64,000 nt of DNA from Daejeonella sp. H1SJ63. GTDB lineage: Bacteria > Bacteroidota > Bacteroidia > Sphingobacteriales > Sphingobacteriaceae. Below, piece after piece: positions 17,859-26,709 of the stretch (the stretch's first letter is position 1; every line of letters starts with the position of its first letter). The stretch lies in contig NZ_JARKMZ010000018.1 in the NCBI RefSeq assembly GCF_029360775.1, positions 1-64,000 of the forward strand, given 5' to 3'. The notes under the pieces were generated by a model that saw nothing but the letters and a program-made list of their open reading frames with translations, ran no database searches and was not told where the DNA came from. Position numbers and translations under genes: made by a program.

Positions 17859-19013
17859 TTATTTCTCGAAATTAAATACCAGTGAAAAGCGCAGGGTTTG
17901 AGCCAGCGGACTGGTTTGCTGATTCGCAAGGAGATATGCAAAGTCAAGATTAAACACGCTGTATTTTACCCCGGCGCCAACCGTAAAATACCTTCTGTCG
18001 CCCTTAGTTGGAGCCTCATAAAAATATCCTGAACGCACAGCGAACTGCTTGTTATACCAGTATTCAGCACCAACAGAATAACTGATTTCATTAAACTCTT
18101 CAGAAAAACCTCCGGGTGCATCAATAAATGAACCAAAAATTGCTGCCGGTACAGAACGGTCAGGATCTTTTCCATCAATAATTTCTCCGTTTGCATCGCG
18201 TACCGGACTGGTTGGAACCATCAGCTTATTCAAATCAAGCGCTACGGTAAAAGTATTCAGATCATCCAGTATAAAGGTACTTGCGGTTCCCAGCTTCAGG
18301 TTTGTCGGTAAAAATGATTTAGACCCACCTTCTGAATAACTCATCTTTGTTCCGATATTGGAAATATTAACCCCAAAAGCCAGCTCGGCATCTTTACCCA
18401 GTAAAATAGTTCCCTGTTTAAAATAAGCAGAAACGTCTGCTGCCAATGCCGTTGCAGGCTGAATATCCTGTCCGTTAAACTGCCCGTTACTTAAACTCGA
18501 CCGGATATATCTGATTGCTGAGCCCAGTGAGAATCCATCTCCGAGCTTTCTGGAAAAAGTTCCCTCCAGCGAAAACTCATTCGGACTATAGACTCCAATA
18601 TCATTCTGGCTGTTATCAGTTAACTGAATGGATCCATAAGAAAAATAACGAAGCGCGGCTCCTATAGTATTTCTTTCATCCAAACGATGGTAAAAAGTTA
18701 AATAGCCAAGATCAACATCGGGAACAAGGTTTCTTAACCATGGAGTATATGAAGCCGAAAGCCCGGTTGGTTTATCAAGAAATGCAAGCTTAGCCGGATT
18801 CCAGTGCAATGAGTTTGCATCAGGCGAAATTGCGACCCCCACATCTCCCATTGCCCCTGAACGGGCATCGGGAGTAATCAATAAAAACGGTGCGGCAGTT
18901 TGTATAGTATTGCTACGCTTTCCGTCGCTTTGCGTAGCCTGCGCCATAGTCAGGACAGGTATCCCGACAAAAAGAAAAGCTAAATAATTGCAAAACGATA
19001 GTTTGTTAATCAT
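17859..19013 (-). CDS. porV: Type IX secretion outer-membrane protein PorV (LptO)
   Basis: 384 residues. A signal peptide ends near LTMAQA (about residue 25). The mature part carries ITPDARSGAMGDVGVAISPDANSLHWNPAKLAF (residues about 48-80), the hallmark of the FadL-like PorV/PorQ group, and ends with a barrel-like C-terminus (LRFSLVFNFEK). PorV binds cargo C-terminal domains at the T9SS translocon and delivers them to the attachment complex with PorU. A gldJ-like gene lies divergently upstream, but no porU is adjacent. Followed closely by ispF. Confidence 0.92.
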   Translation of the reverse strand: MINKLSFCNYLAFLFVGIPVLTMAQATQSDGKRSNTIQTAAPFLLITPDARSGAMGDVGVAISPDANSLHWNPAKLAFLDKPTGLSASYTPWLRNLVPDVDLGYLTFYHRLDERNTIGAALRYFSYGSIQLTDNSQNDIGVYSPNEFSLEGTFSRKLGDGFSLGSAIRYIRSSLSNGQFNGQDIQPATALAADVSAYFKQGTILLGKDAELAFGVNISNIGTKMSYSEGGSKSFLPTNLKLGTASTFILDDLNTFTVALDLNKLMVPTSPVRDANGEIIDGKDPDRSVPAAIFGSFIDAPGGFSEEFNEISYSVGAEYWYNKQFAVRSGYFYEAPTKGDRRYFTVGAGVKYSVFNLDFAYLLANQQTSPLAQTLRFSLVFNFEK

Positions 19014-19422
19014 TAATCAAATAAATCAACCCAAATCTATACTTTCCTATAACTAAATATAAGTAATTATAAGGATATATTTTAAATACTCAGAATACCA
19101 ACGGCTTTCTTCCACAAGAAAAAACCGATATTGATAAAATTATAAATTAAATCTGATTGTAAGTAAAGATAAACAACTGAAATAATACCGCTTAGGATCA
19201 CTTCAAAATTATCCGGCAATCCCTGATGATAACAATCATTGTAATATTTAAACTTAAATAACGTCTCAAATTCAATTTCACGTATATTCTTTGAAACCTT
19301 ATTTTATCTTTTCCGTTTGAATAAAAAGCTTGTTCAGAACGCTGCATGGTTAAAAAAAGCATTGGCGTTATTAAGCAATTTTGTATTTTTAAAAAATTAA
19401 TGCTCCAATTACACCGAAAGTA
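19014..19422. other. porV-gldJ divergent intergenic region
   Basis: About 410 A/T-rich bases. A minus-strand -7 box TAGATTTG (19032-19039), 19 bases before porV, is the only exact promoter match I found. No clear box is visible for the plus-strand gene. A possible minus-strand frame here has no recognisable features. Confidence 0.5.
19032..19039 (-). promoter_or_regulatory. -7 promoter box of porV (TAGATTTG)
   Basis: Exact TAnnTTTG match on the minus strand, 19 bases before the porV start. No -33 TTG is obvious. Confidence 0.5.
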
Positions 19423-21021
19423 ATGAAACGAATTTCTATATATTTTACCACAAGCCTTTTGTTGTTGGGTATTTTCACCTCCTGCAACAAGCAAACAGGC
19501 AAATCTTCAAAAACCGGGATGGCTTATAACGATAAGTATAATGGTGGTTTTGAAGTGAACTCTAAAGTAAAACCGGGACCTGGTCCGGGGCTTATTGCAA
19601 TTGAAGGTGGTACATTCGTAATGGGAGGAAGCTTGAACCAGGACTTAGGTTATGAATTTGATAATGTAAGACGCAGAGTAACTGTTGCATCTTTTTATAT
19701 GGATGAAACCGAAGTTGCGAATGTTGACTGGCTGGAATACCTGCACTGGATTAAACGAAATTTCCCGAATGATGCTGAATATTATTATAATGCTCTTCCT
19801 GACACTCTGGTATGGAGACAGCCTCTTTCTTACAATGAGCCTTATGTAAATAACTATCTGCGTCATCCGGCATTTCAGGATTATCCTGTTGTAGGAGTAA
19901 CCTGGGAGCAGGCCAATGCTTATTGTGAATGGCGTACTGATCGGGTAAACGAAGAAATTCTAAGAAGCAGAGGTTTTTTACTCGATTATAAAACTTTAAC
20001 TGCAGGTACGGGCAAATCAGGCGGAGCAACAAGTGTTTCAAGCTCTTCAGACCCTTTCAATACAGATATCTATCTGAACGGACAATACCGCGGAGAGGGA
20101 ATTGACGGTAAAAAGATGAAGAAAGACCTTAATCCTAATGCTGCAGCTGCCGGAACAAATTCAGGATCAAAAGGAGCTGTAAGACCGGTAAGACTTGAAG
20201 ACGGCGTATTGAAACAGCCTTACCGCTTACCAACCGAAGCCGAGTGGGAATATGCAGCACTGGCATTAGCCGGAAATACTGAATATGAAAATATCGCCGA
20301 CGGCAGAATATATCCATGGAACGGCCTTGGTGTTCGTTCTCCGAAGAAACGTACCCAGGGTATGATCCTTGCTAACTTTAAACGTGGCGAAGGTGATAAT
20401 ATGGGTACAGGTGGATACCTTAATGATAAGGCTGATATCACTGCTCCTGTAAGAAGCTATACTCCAAACGACTTTGGATTATTTAATATGGCAGGAAACG
20501 TAAACGAATGGACTGCTGATGTTTACAGAAAGTTAAGCTTTGAAGATTTTTCAGACTTCAATCCATTTCGTGGAAATGAATTTGTCAATAAGCGTCTTTC
20601 TGACCGTGATAAAGGAGTTTATGCTAAGGATAAATATGGCCGTCCGATCAAAGATTCTGCAAAAACCGGGAAAAAACAAAAATGGTCTGAGTTACAGGGC
20701 AATGCCGCAGCTGCCGACTCATCAATTGCCGGTAAACCATACAACCCTGATTTCAGAGGGCACCTTGATACTGTAAGGGCAAATCTTTACGGTACTACGA
20801 CTCTGGTTAATGACCGCTCACGCGTTTATAAGGGAGGTTCATGGAACGACAGGGCTTACTGGTTAAACCCTGCTACAAGAAGACATATGCAACAGGACGA
20901 AACCAGTGCCGAAATGGGTTTCCGTGCTGCCATGACACTTGTTGGTTCTCCTGAGATCATCTCAAAAGGAAAGCCACAGTTTACACAGCCAAAATCAAAA
21001 GCAACAGGAAAAACGAAATAA
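19423..21021 (+). CDS. gldJ: Gliding/T9SS lipoprotein with FGE-sulfatase domain, GldJ-like
   Basis: 532 residues. A lipoprotein signal peptide has the lipobox GIFTSC (Cys about 21). A formylglycine-generating-enzyme (SUMF1) fold follows: IEGGTFVMGG (about 59-68), MDETEVANVDWLEYL (about 86-100), QPYRLPTEAEWEYAA (about 265-279), NEWTADVYRKL (about 360-370), and GGSWNDRAYWL and ETSAEMGFRAAM near the end. GldJ and GldK share this fold. I prefer GldJ because the gene is near porV and no gldLMN genes follow it, but GldK-type assignment is not excluded. GldJ stabilises other gliding/T9SS proteins in flavobacteria. A strong terminator follows. Confidence 0.8.
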   Translation: MKRISIYFTTSLLLLGIFTSCNKQTGKSSKTGMAYNDKYNGGFEVNSKVKPGPGPGLIAIEGGTFVMGGSLNQDLGYEFDNVRRRVTVASFYMDETEVANVDWLEYLHWIKRNFPNDAEYYYNALPDTLVWRQPLSYNEPYVNNYLRHPAFQDYPVVGVTWEQANAYCEWRTDRVNEEILRSRGFLLDYKTLTAGTGKSGGATSVSSSSDPFNTDIYLNGQYRGEGIDGKKMKKDLNPNAAAAGTNSGSKGAVRPVRLEDGVLKQPYRLPTEAEWEYAALALAGNTEYENIADGRIYPWNGLGVRSPKKRTQGMILANFKRGEGDNMGTGGYLNDKADITAPVRSYTPNDFGLFNMAGNVNEWTADVYRKLSFEDFSDFNPFRGNEFVNKRLSDRDKGVYAKDKYGRPIKDSAKTGKKQKWSELQGNAAAADSSIAGKPYNPDFRGHLDTVRANLYGTTTLVNDRSRVYKGGSWNDRAYWLNPATRRHMQQDETSAEMGFRAAMTLVGSPEIISKGKPQFTQPKSKATGKTK

Positions 21022-21040
21022 GAAATTCTTAATTCCATAA

Positions 21041-21083
21041 ACAGAGAAGGCCTTTATATCAGTGATATAAAGGCCTTCTCTGT
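21041..21083. terminator. Bidirectional terminator
   Basis: A perfect 20-bp stem (21041-21060 with 21064-21083, core GAGAAGGCCTTTATATC) with a three-base loop lies between the convergent gldJ-like and TonB-receptor genes. Strong T-runs are absent, but stem strength and position support termination from both sides. Confidence 0.75.
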
Positions 21084-21111
21084 TTATGCCCCCTAACGAG
21101 AAACAGGAATG

Positions 21112-23352
21112 TTATAGATTATAATGAAGACTCATCCACAAACTTCTTCCAACCGCATTAATTCCGCTTCCATGTGTTCTGTAATCTTCATTAAATAAAT
21201 TCTGAGCACTAATACGTAACTGAACAGATCCAAGAGAATAACCCGTATAAATATTCAACACTTTCCATCCGGGAGTACCGTTTAAAGGTATCCTGTTATC
21301 ATCCTTGTCGCCCTGAGCCAAACGACTTTGTTTATCAGCCCAGGAAAGCTCACTCTTTACATAAAACTTATTCAGCTTATATTTAAGTGAGAAATTACCA
21401 TTAAAAGGAGGCACTCTTCTCAATGGCTCTGCCTTTGAAATATTCTGCCCGTGATTGAATGAAGCAAACATATCAAAGAAGAAGTTTTCTGAGGCTTGCC
21501 ACTCAACAAATCCTTCCACTCCTTTAATAACAGCCTCCTCCGTATTTTCTTTCCTGTAAACTTTATACCCGCTGATCATCTGACCGGTCTGAACTCTGTT
21601 GATCAGATCATTCATCCTGTTTTGATATACTGCAGTACCAAAGCTCCATCTGTGTGAAGCAAACTTATAGCCAAGTTCAGAATTATTACTTTTCTCAGGT
21701 CTGAGGTCATAGGATGGCAGTTCATACCGGAAATCAACTATTCCAAGTGTTCCCATATCATCAATATTAGGAGCACGGTACCCGCTGTTGAATGAGGTAT
21801 AAAAATGATGCTGATCAATAGAATAGTTTATCCCCGCATTCCATACAAAAGCATTAGGCGATATTTTAAGCTGTCCCAGATTCGTATCTTTTATGGATGC
21901 CTGCAGCCAGTTGTATCTTAAACCAGCCTCTGCATTAAATGAACCAAAACGAATATGCTGAAGCGAATAAACCGAAGTATTCAAATAGCTCGACTTGTCA
22001 GGATACAATCCCCGAAGTACTGTTACAGATCCATCCTGAATATTGATATTATTCCGGATACTGCTTACCTCATCTTTATAATACTCAATACCACTGTTCG
22101 CAGTCCAGAAGCGGCTCAGATCAGAGAACACTTCTACTGCTAAATTTGAGGTTTGTATCTTGTCCCGCTCAAGTCCGCGAACCTGACTGCTGTTCTTCTG
22201 ACTATTTCTCTCTTCAATAGTAGAATTCAATGAGCCTGTAAATTGAATCCTGTTTAAAACAGCAGAATTTTGATCAATACTATACTTCAGATAACTGAGA
22301 TTTCTGCCCTGAACCCCCATCTTATTGACTTTAAAATTCTCAAGCCTTACTTTATGAAAAACATCTACATCCTTTTGCTGAACAAACTGGTTTGCAATAA
22401 TCAATTCCGATTTACCGGAGATCTTCAATTTTAATTTTAAGCTGGCATCTGATTCAGTATATCCGGAAGGCGATTGCCTTCCGGTAGTATCTCCACCTAT
22501 CAGATCACCGAAATCCTTCATTCCCAAAATTCCTGAAAAAGCCATTTTTGAGGTTGAATATTCAAATTCAGTACTTCCTGAGCGTTCCATATTACCGCTA
22601 CCATATCTTCCGCTTAAACTCCCTTTAAAAGTCTTGGCAGATGAATAAGAAGGCTCTTTAGTAAATACCTGTATCACACCTCCCATGGCATCAGAACCAT
22701 ACTGGACTGAACCGCTTCCTCTCAAGACCTCGATTTTACTGACTGAAAAGGGGTCTACGGTGTTCATATACTGATTGGGCCCATACCTGAAAGTAGAGTT
22801 GTTCAATCTGATCCCATCAATCAGGATCAGCGTCTGATTACCGGTCAGGCCCCTGATAAATGGCGATCCTCCGCCATGATTGGTTTTTTGAACAAAAACT
22901 CCGGGAATGATGCTTAAAGATTCTGGTGTTGTACGGGGAATATTCTCTGACTGTGCAGGCAAATTCAAAACGCCCGAAGCAAAGGGTAAATTAAGTGATG
23001 GGCTGTTTCTGCGGGAAGCTGAAATCACCTCTACCTCAGGAAGTGAGCCTGCCTGAGGTACTAAAAATATCTCCAGATCAAGATCCTTCTGCCCCAGCTC
23101 AACAGTGGTTTGATAGGATTCAAAACTAAGGTGGCTAACTTTTAACTGATAGACTCCGGGCTGAATATTCTTAAAACTAAAATCTCCATTAATCCCGGTA
23201 CCCGAACTTGCCGATACAGGGCCCTCCAGACTGATACTCACTCCCCTGATTACATTCCTGTTCAGCTGATTATAAACAGTTCCTTTTATAGTCTGAGCGG
23301 ACAGAGTTACAGAAAGTAAAATAGCAGAGAGTAGAATAAAATACCTTTTCAT
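21112..23352 (-). CDS. TonB-dependent receptor with carboxypeptidase-regulatory N-domain
   Basis: 746 residues from the ATG at 23352 (MKRYFILLSAILLSV), which begins a clean signal peptide ending TLSAQ. An ATG six codons further up is in frame but less likely. A CarboxypepD-regulatory-like domain (IKGTVYNQLNRNVIRGVSISLEG region) is followed by the plug (PESLSIIPGVFVQKT, SPFIRGLTGNQTLILIDG, VLRGSGSVQYGSDAMGGVI) and the 22-strand barrel ending LWMSLHYNL. The length and plug resemble small-molecule receptors (siderophore, cobalamin or metal), not SusC types, which are about 1000 residues. Substrate unknown. It lies 32 bases downstream of the YncE/phosphoesterase gene, so the two may be one transcript. 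Confidence 0.88.
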   Translation of the reverse strand: MKRYFILLSAILLSVTLSAQTIKGTVYNQLNRNVIRGVSISLEGPVSASSGTGINGDFSFKNIQPGVYQLKVSHLSFESYQTTVELGQKDLDLEIFLVPQAGSLPEVEVISASRRNSPSLNLPFASGVLNLPAQSENIPRTTPESLSIIPGVFVQKTNHGGGSPFIRGLTGNQTLILIDGIRLNNSTFRYGPNQYMNTVDPFSVSKIEVLRGSGSVQYGSDAMGGVIQVFTKEPSYSSAKTFKGSLSGRYGSGNMERSGSTEFEYSTSKMAFSGILGMKDFGDLIGGDTTGRQSPSGYTESDASLKLKLKISGKSELIIANQFVQQKDVDVFHKVRLENFKVNKMGVQGRNLSYLKYSIDQNSAVLNRIQFTGSLNSTIEERNSQKNSSQVRGLERDKIQTSNLAVEVFSDLSRFWTANSGIEYYKDEVSSIRNNINIQDGSVTVLRGLYPDKSSYLNTSVYSLQHIRFGSFNAEAGLRYNWLQASIKDTNLGQLKISPNAFVWNAGINYSIDQHHFYTSFNSGYRAPNIDDMGTLGIVDFRYELPSYDLRPEKSNNSELGYKFASHRWSFGTAVYQNRMNDLINRVQTGQMISGYKVYRKENTEEAVIKGVEGFVEWQASENFFFDMFASFNHGQNISKAEPLRRVPPFNGNFSLKYKLNKFYVKSELSWADKQSRLAQGDKDDNRIPLNGTPGWKVLNIYTGYSLGSVQLRISAQNLFNEDYRTHGSGINAVGRSLWMSLHYNL

Positions 23353-23384
23353 ATTAATATTAAAAATCAAAAACCGGAACGAAT

Positions 23385-25850
23385 TTAATCGTCATCGTCT
23401 TTCCTCTTTTGTTCAAGCTTCAAAAATGCGCTTCTGCGCGGAGCAGGCATAACAGAACCTTCACCCCTGACAGATTTCCAGACCACTTCATTCAGATCAA
23501 GGTCGGGTGCTGCGTCCTCTCTTGCAAAATTCCATTCCTGTGAACGTTCAGCACTCTTATTCCATGCAGTGTTACGCTGTTCAAGATCAATGTTTGCAGG
23601 TTTAACTTTATACGGTTTGAAATCAGGGTTTGAGGTGAAACAATCAGACATCGGAATAGCTGCAGCATCATACTGACTCATTGGAGGTAATCCAAGTATC
23701 AGTTCAATGGTTCTGAGCATCCCTGAGGTTGAATACATATTACTGTTCACTGAATTCCTTTTTACATAAGGACTAATTACAAAGGCCGGCGAACGGTGGG
23801 CATCAATATGATCCGGACCGTTCTGAGCATCATCCTCAAGTACAAAAATTGCAGATTCCTTCCAGATACTGCTATTGGAAATTATTTCTACCAACTGCCC
23901 GAGAGCCAGATCATTATCAGCAACTGCAGCGGTTGGTGTTATTTTACCAATCCTTTGTCCGCTGGTATGGTCATTCCCAATCCTGATCGTATTAAAGCGC
24001 GGAACCGCATTTTTAGAAAGTAATGAGTCAAAATCTTCCTTAAATGCCGCTATTCTGTCTATGTCCTTAATATCCAGATTATAACTCGGGAACTTCGGAG
24101 CAATATGCCCGACGAGTGATTTCAATGTTGCTCCGTCTTTGGTTGTAAATTCACCATAGCTGCGATAGCTTATACCAGCACGTTTGCAATAATCCCAGAT
24201 AAACCCATCGCGCGGATAAGCAATCTTTCTGCTTCCTTCATAATCATAAGTACCACCACGGCTCCCATAACTGGTAGGCCATGACTTTTCTACATAATCA
24301 TTGGCATATGCAGCCATACTCCAGTTATGCCCATCAGCACTTACCTCAGCATCTACATAAAAATTATCAAGCAGAACAAACTCTCTTGCCAGAGCATGAT
24401 GGTTCGGTGTTACCTTTTCAGGGAAAATACATAAATTCGGATCACCATTGCCTTCTTTAATATCTCCAAAGACCTGATCATAAGTACGGTTTTCCTTGAT
24501 CACATAGAACACATATTTAATTGGTGATTTCCCTCCCTGGATATTGGGGACGGGATTATTAACTGCGCCTTTGGATTTGGTCTCTTTTTCCTTATTGTAG
24601 GGAGTGTTGGCATAAACCTGCTTTGAGAAAACCTCAAGCTGCGCATCGCCGGGCTGATCAATGATAGATAATGAGCCCTTAAATAATCCTCCGATATACT
24701 GAACTTCTTTCTGCTCAGTGATTCCCTGATGCACCCCACTGTTATCTGTCTTCTTAACCGGCTGCGGTCCATTGGGATTAGCCAGAGAAGTAAAGCCCTT
24801 TCCGTTAGAAACAAATATCTTTTTACCTGCTACACGTACATTGGTAGGATACCATCCGGTAGGGATAAAACCCTTTGAACTGCTCTTTCCCGGAGTTAAA
24901 ACATTGAAAACAGCCAGACAATTATTATCTGCATTTGCCACAAAAAGTGTCTTTTCATCTTCAGACAATGCCAATCCGTTAGTGGTTGAACCGGTTAATC
25001 TGGTCGGGTAGAGAGAGGTAGAAATAACTTCAATTACTTTATGAGACTTTGTATCAATGACAGATACTGAATTATCATTGGCATTTGCTACAAACAGATA
25101 TTTTCCACTTTTATTCTGAATAAGCTCATTCGGATGACTTTCAGTGGCTATCTCTGATGTGATACGATTTGCCTTTATATCATAAACAGCAACCTTATCT
25201 GCTCCCCATAAAGAGATATATAGTTTACTTTTATCTGCTGAGAGAAGGCAGTCATAAGCCTCAGCACTCAGATCAACTTTATTCAGAATTTTCTTACTGA
25301 GCAGATCAAAAACATACAGGGAATTATTCTCCTTTGTTACAGTATATAAACGGTTTGCTGCATCGTCGAGCTCAATACCCGTCGGACCGATCTTTTCTGT
25401 TGGCCAGGCTTTTCCAAGAACCAGGGTATCAGCCTTCCCAAGCTTTTTATTGACTATAGGATAAGCCAGAATAATATTATCATTCGCACCTGAAGCATAT
25501 AACTTCTTCTCATCAGCACTAAATTTTAAACCATACCATGCCTTTGCGATGGGCTGCTCATGCAATACCTTTTCAGACTGAGGGTCTATCAGCTGAATGC
25601 TATGCTTGCTCTGCCCGTTATTTGTAACGGCCAATAGCTTTTGCGATCCGGAGATCTGAATATTCAAAGGCAAATCTCCCAGTGGCAATGAGCGGCCGGC
25701 CGGATTTAATGACCAGCCATTGGGCAGCGTTAATCTGGCAGGTTTAGTATTATTAGAAATATTCTGAGCTGATGTACTTATCGTTGCCAGTACAAATGCA
25801 ATTAGCGGAACAATGGATCCGGCAATCCTTAAGCTTTTAAAAAAATTCAT
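23385..25850 (-). CDS. YncE-like propeller fused to phosphoesterase/alkaline-phosphatase domain
   Basis: 821 residues with a signal peptide (to about residue 28, TISTSAQN). An N-terminal beta-propeller of YVTN/NHL-type repeats (LFVANANDNSVSVIDT, TLFVANADNNCLAVFN) covers about 40-400. A C-terminal phosphoesterase domain contains YVFYVIKENRTYDQVFGD (about 456-473), NFYVDAEVSADGHNWSMAAY and FVLEDDAQNGPDHIDAHRSPAF, as in the acid/alkaline phosphatase-like PF04185 proteins. It is likely periplasmic or surface-exposed and hydrolyses a phosphoester; the substrate is unknown. It precedes the TonB receptor, which suggests release of a phosphorylated nutrient followed by import. That link is inference. 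Confidence 0.85.
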   Translation of the reverse strand: MNFFKSLRIAGSIVPLIAFVLATISTSAQNISNNTKPARLTLPNGWSLNPAGRSLPLGDLPLNIQISGSQKLLAVTNNGQSKHSIQLIDPQSEKVLHEQPIAKAWYGLKFSADEKKLYASGANDNIILAYPIVNKKLGKADTLVLGKAWPTEKIGPTGIELDDAANRLYTVTKENNSLYVFDLLSKKILNKVDLSAEAYDCLLSADKSKLYISLWGADKVAVYDIKANRITSEIATESHPNELIQNKSGKYLFVANANDNSVSVIDTKSHKVIEVISTSLYPTRLTGSTTNGLALSEDEKTLFVANADNNCLAVFNVLTPGKSSSKGFIPTGWYPTNVRVAGKKIFVSNGKGFTSLANPNGPQPVKKTDNSGVHQGITEQKEVQYIGGLFKGSLSIIDQPGDAQLEVFSKQVYANTPYNKEKETKSKGAVNNPVPNIQGGKSPIKYVFYVIKENRTYDQVFGDIKEGNGDPNLCIFPEKVTPNHHALAREFVLLDNFYVDAEVSADGHNWSMAAYANDYVEKSWPTSYGSRGGTYDYEGSRKIAYPRDGFIWDYCKRAGISYRSYGEFTTKDGATLKSLVGHIAPKFPSYNLDIKDIDRIAAFKEDFDSLLSKNAVPRFNTIRIGNDHTSGQRIGKITPTAAVADNDLALGQLVEIISNSSIWKESAIFVLEDDAQNGPDHIDAHRSPAFVISPYVKRNSVNSNMYSTSGMLRTIELILGLPPMSQYDAAAIPMSDCFTSNPDFKPYKVKPANIDLEQRNTAWNKSAERSQEWNFAREDAAPDLDLNEVVWKSVRGEGSVMPAPRRSAFLKLEQKRKDDDD

Positions 25851-25888
25851 TGAAGAAAATTAATTAAGATTATAAATACTAAAAGCAA

Positions 25889-25921
25889 GAAAGGCTCTGC
25901 TTTATACAAAAGAGGCCTTTC
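25889..25921 (-). terminator. Terminator-like hairpin after the subunit 3 gene
   Basis: Arms GAAAGGCTCT (25889-25898) and AGAGGCCTTTC (25911-25921) pair with one bulge. On the minus strand TTGCTTTTA follows. It sits between the oxidoreductase pair and the YncE-type gene. Confidence 0.5.
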
Positions 25922-26022
25922 CATATTAATTCTTCATTAATAAAATATCAATAAACAGAATATACTATTTGTACCTATCTATTCAATATGGTACAAATTC
26001 AGATCTGTGTTTACGGCAAGAC

Positions 26023-26706
26023 TCAGCTTTCCCAGGTCATCATCTTTCCTCTGTCTTCCTTTTTCAAACACTGATCAAGGGTTTTCTGATCATATTCAAG
26101 TCCGTACTGCTTCAGTACATCATCCGGCACCCCATCCCACTCATTTGGCTGATTTCCCTTATATCCCATATCTTCAATTCCTATTTTACTGGTAAAAAAT
26201 CCAGTTGCTGTCAGGTTACGCATAGTATTGAAAAAGCTTACACCAGCGGCATTCTCCGGAGCAGCCTTTTGGGGATATGCGATCAGATCTACAAGCTCGA
26301 TTTGCTGCGCTTTGGATGCCTCAGCAAAAGATTTTTTAAACAGTTTTAAAGATTTTACATCCAGCCATTTCAGGCCACCCCTAAGGGGTAATTGATATCT
26401 GGGCTGATCTTTTGCTATAAATTCAATAAACTCAGGAACTTTAGCATCGCTGGCACTTCCTGAATGGTCATCCTTCGGAATAATGATATCTGCAAGGATT
26501 GTAATGGTTCCCATCTCGGCTGCCGTAAAAAAAGTTTCCGACATCAGTTTTTCATCGATCAGCTTTTCTTCAGGAGTACGGCCATAGACCCCGGCCTTCC
26601 CGCTTCCGGCAGATTTGCTTCCATCTTTTTTATCACATGAAGTTAATATAGTTCCGACGCTTACAGTTCCTACTGCCAGTGCCTTTAGTGAATCTCTTCT
26701 ATTCAT
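26023..26706 (-). CDS. Gluconate 2-dehydrogenase subunit 3-like protein
   Basis: 227 residues. The N-terminus MNRRDSLKALAVG has a twin-arginine-like motif and is followed by a lipobox-like ILTSC, suggesting Tat export and lipid attachment. The body contains FFTAAEMGTITILADIIIPKDD (about 58-79) and GVSFFNTMRNLTATGFFTSKIG, typical of Gluconate_2-dh3. Such small subunits accompany GMC oxidoreductases for folding and export by the Tat path (the partner has no signal of its own). It begins three bases after the GMC gene stop, so the two are one unit. Confidence 0.87.
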   Translation of the reverse strand: MNRRDSLKALAVGTVSVGTILTSCDKKDGSKSAGSGKAGVYGRTPEEKLIDEKLMSETFFTAAEMGTITILADIIIPKDDHSGSASDAKVPEFIEFIAKDQPRYQLPLRGGLKWLDVKSLKLFKKSFAEASKAQQIELVDLIAYPQKAAPENAAGVSFFNTMRNLTATGFFTSKIGIEDMGYKGNQPNEWDGVPDDVLKQYGLEYDQKTLDQCLKKEDRGKMMTWES

Positions 26707-26709
26707 CTG

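Noticed and set aside
17371-17947. Extended ispF start at 17947
   Set aside because: The extra 31 residues overlap the porV end and do not resemble ispF; the ATG at 17854 fits.
25969-26349. Plus-strand frame of 126 residues
   Set aside because: It overlaps the subunit 3 gene on the opposite strand and has no start signals or domain.
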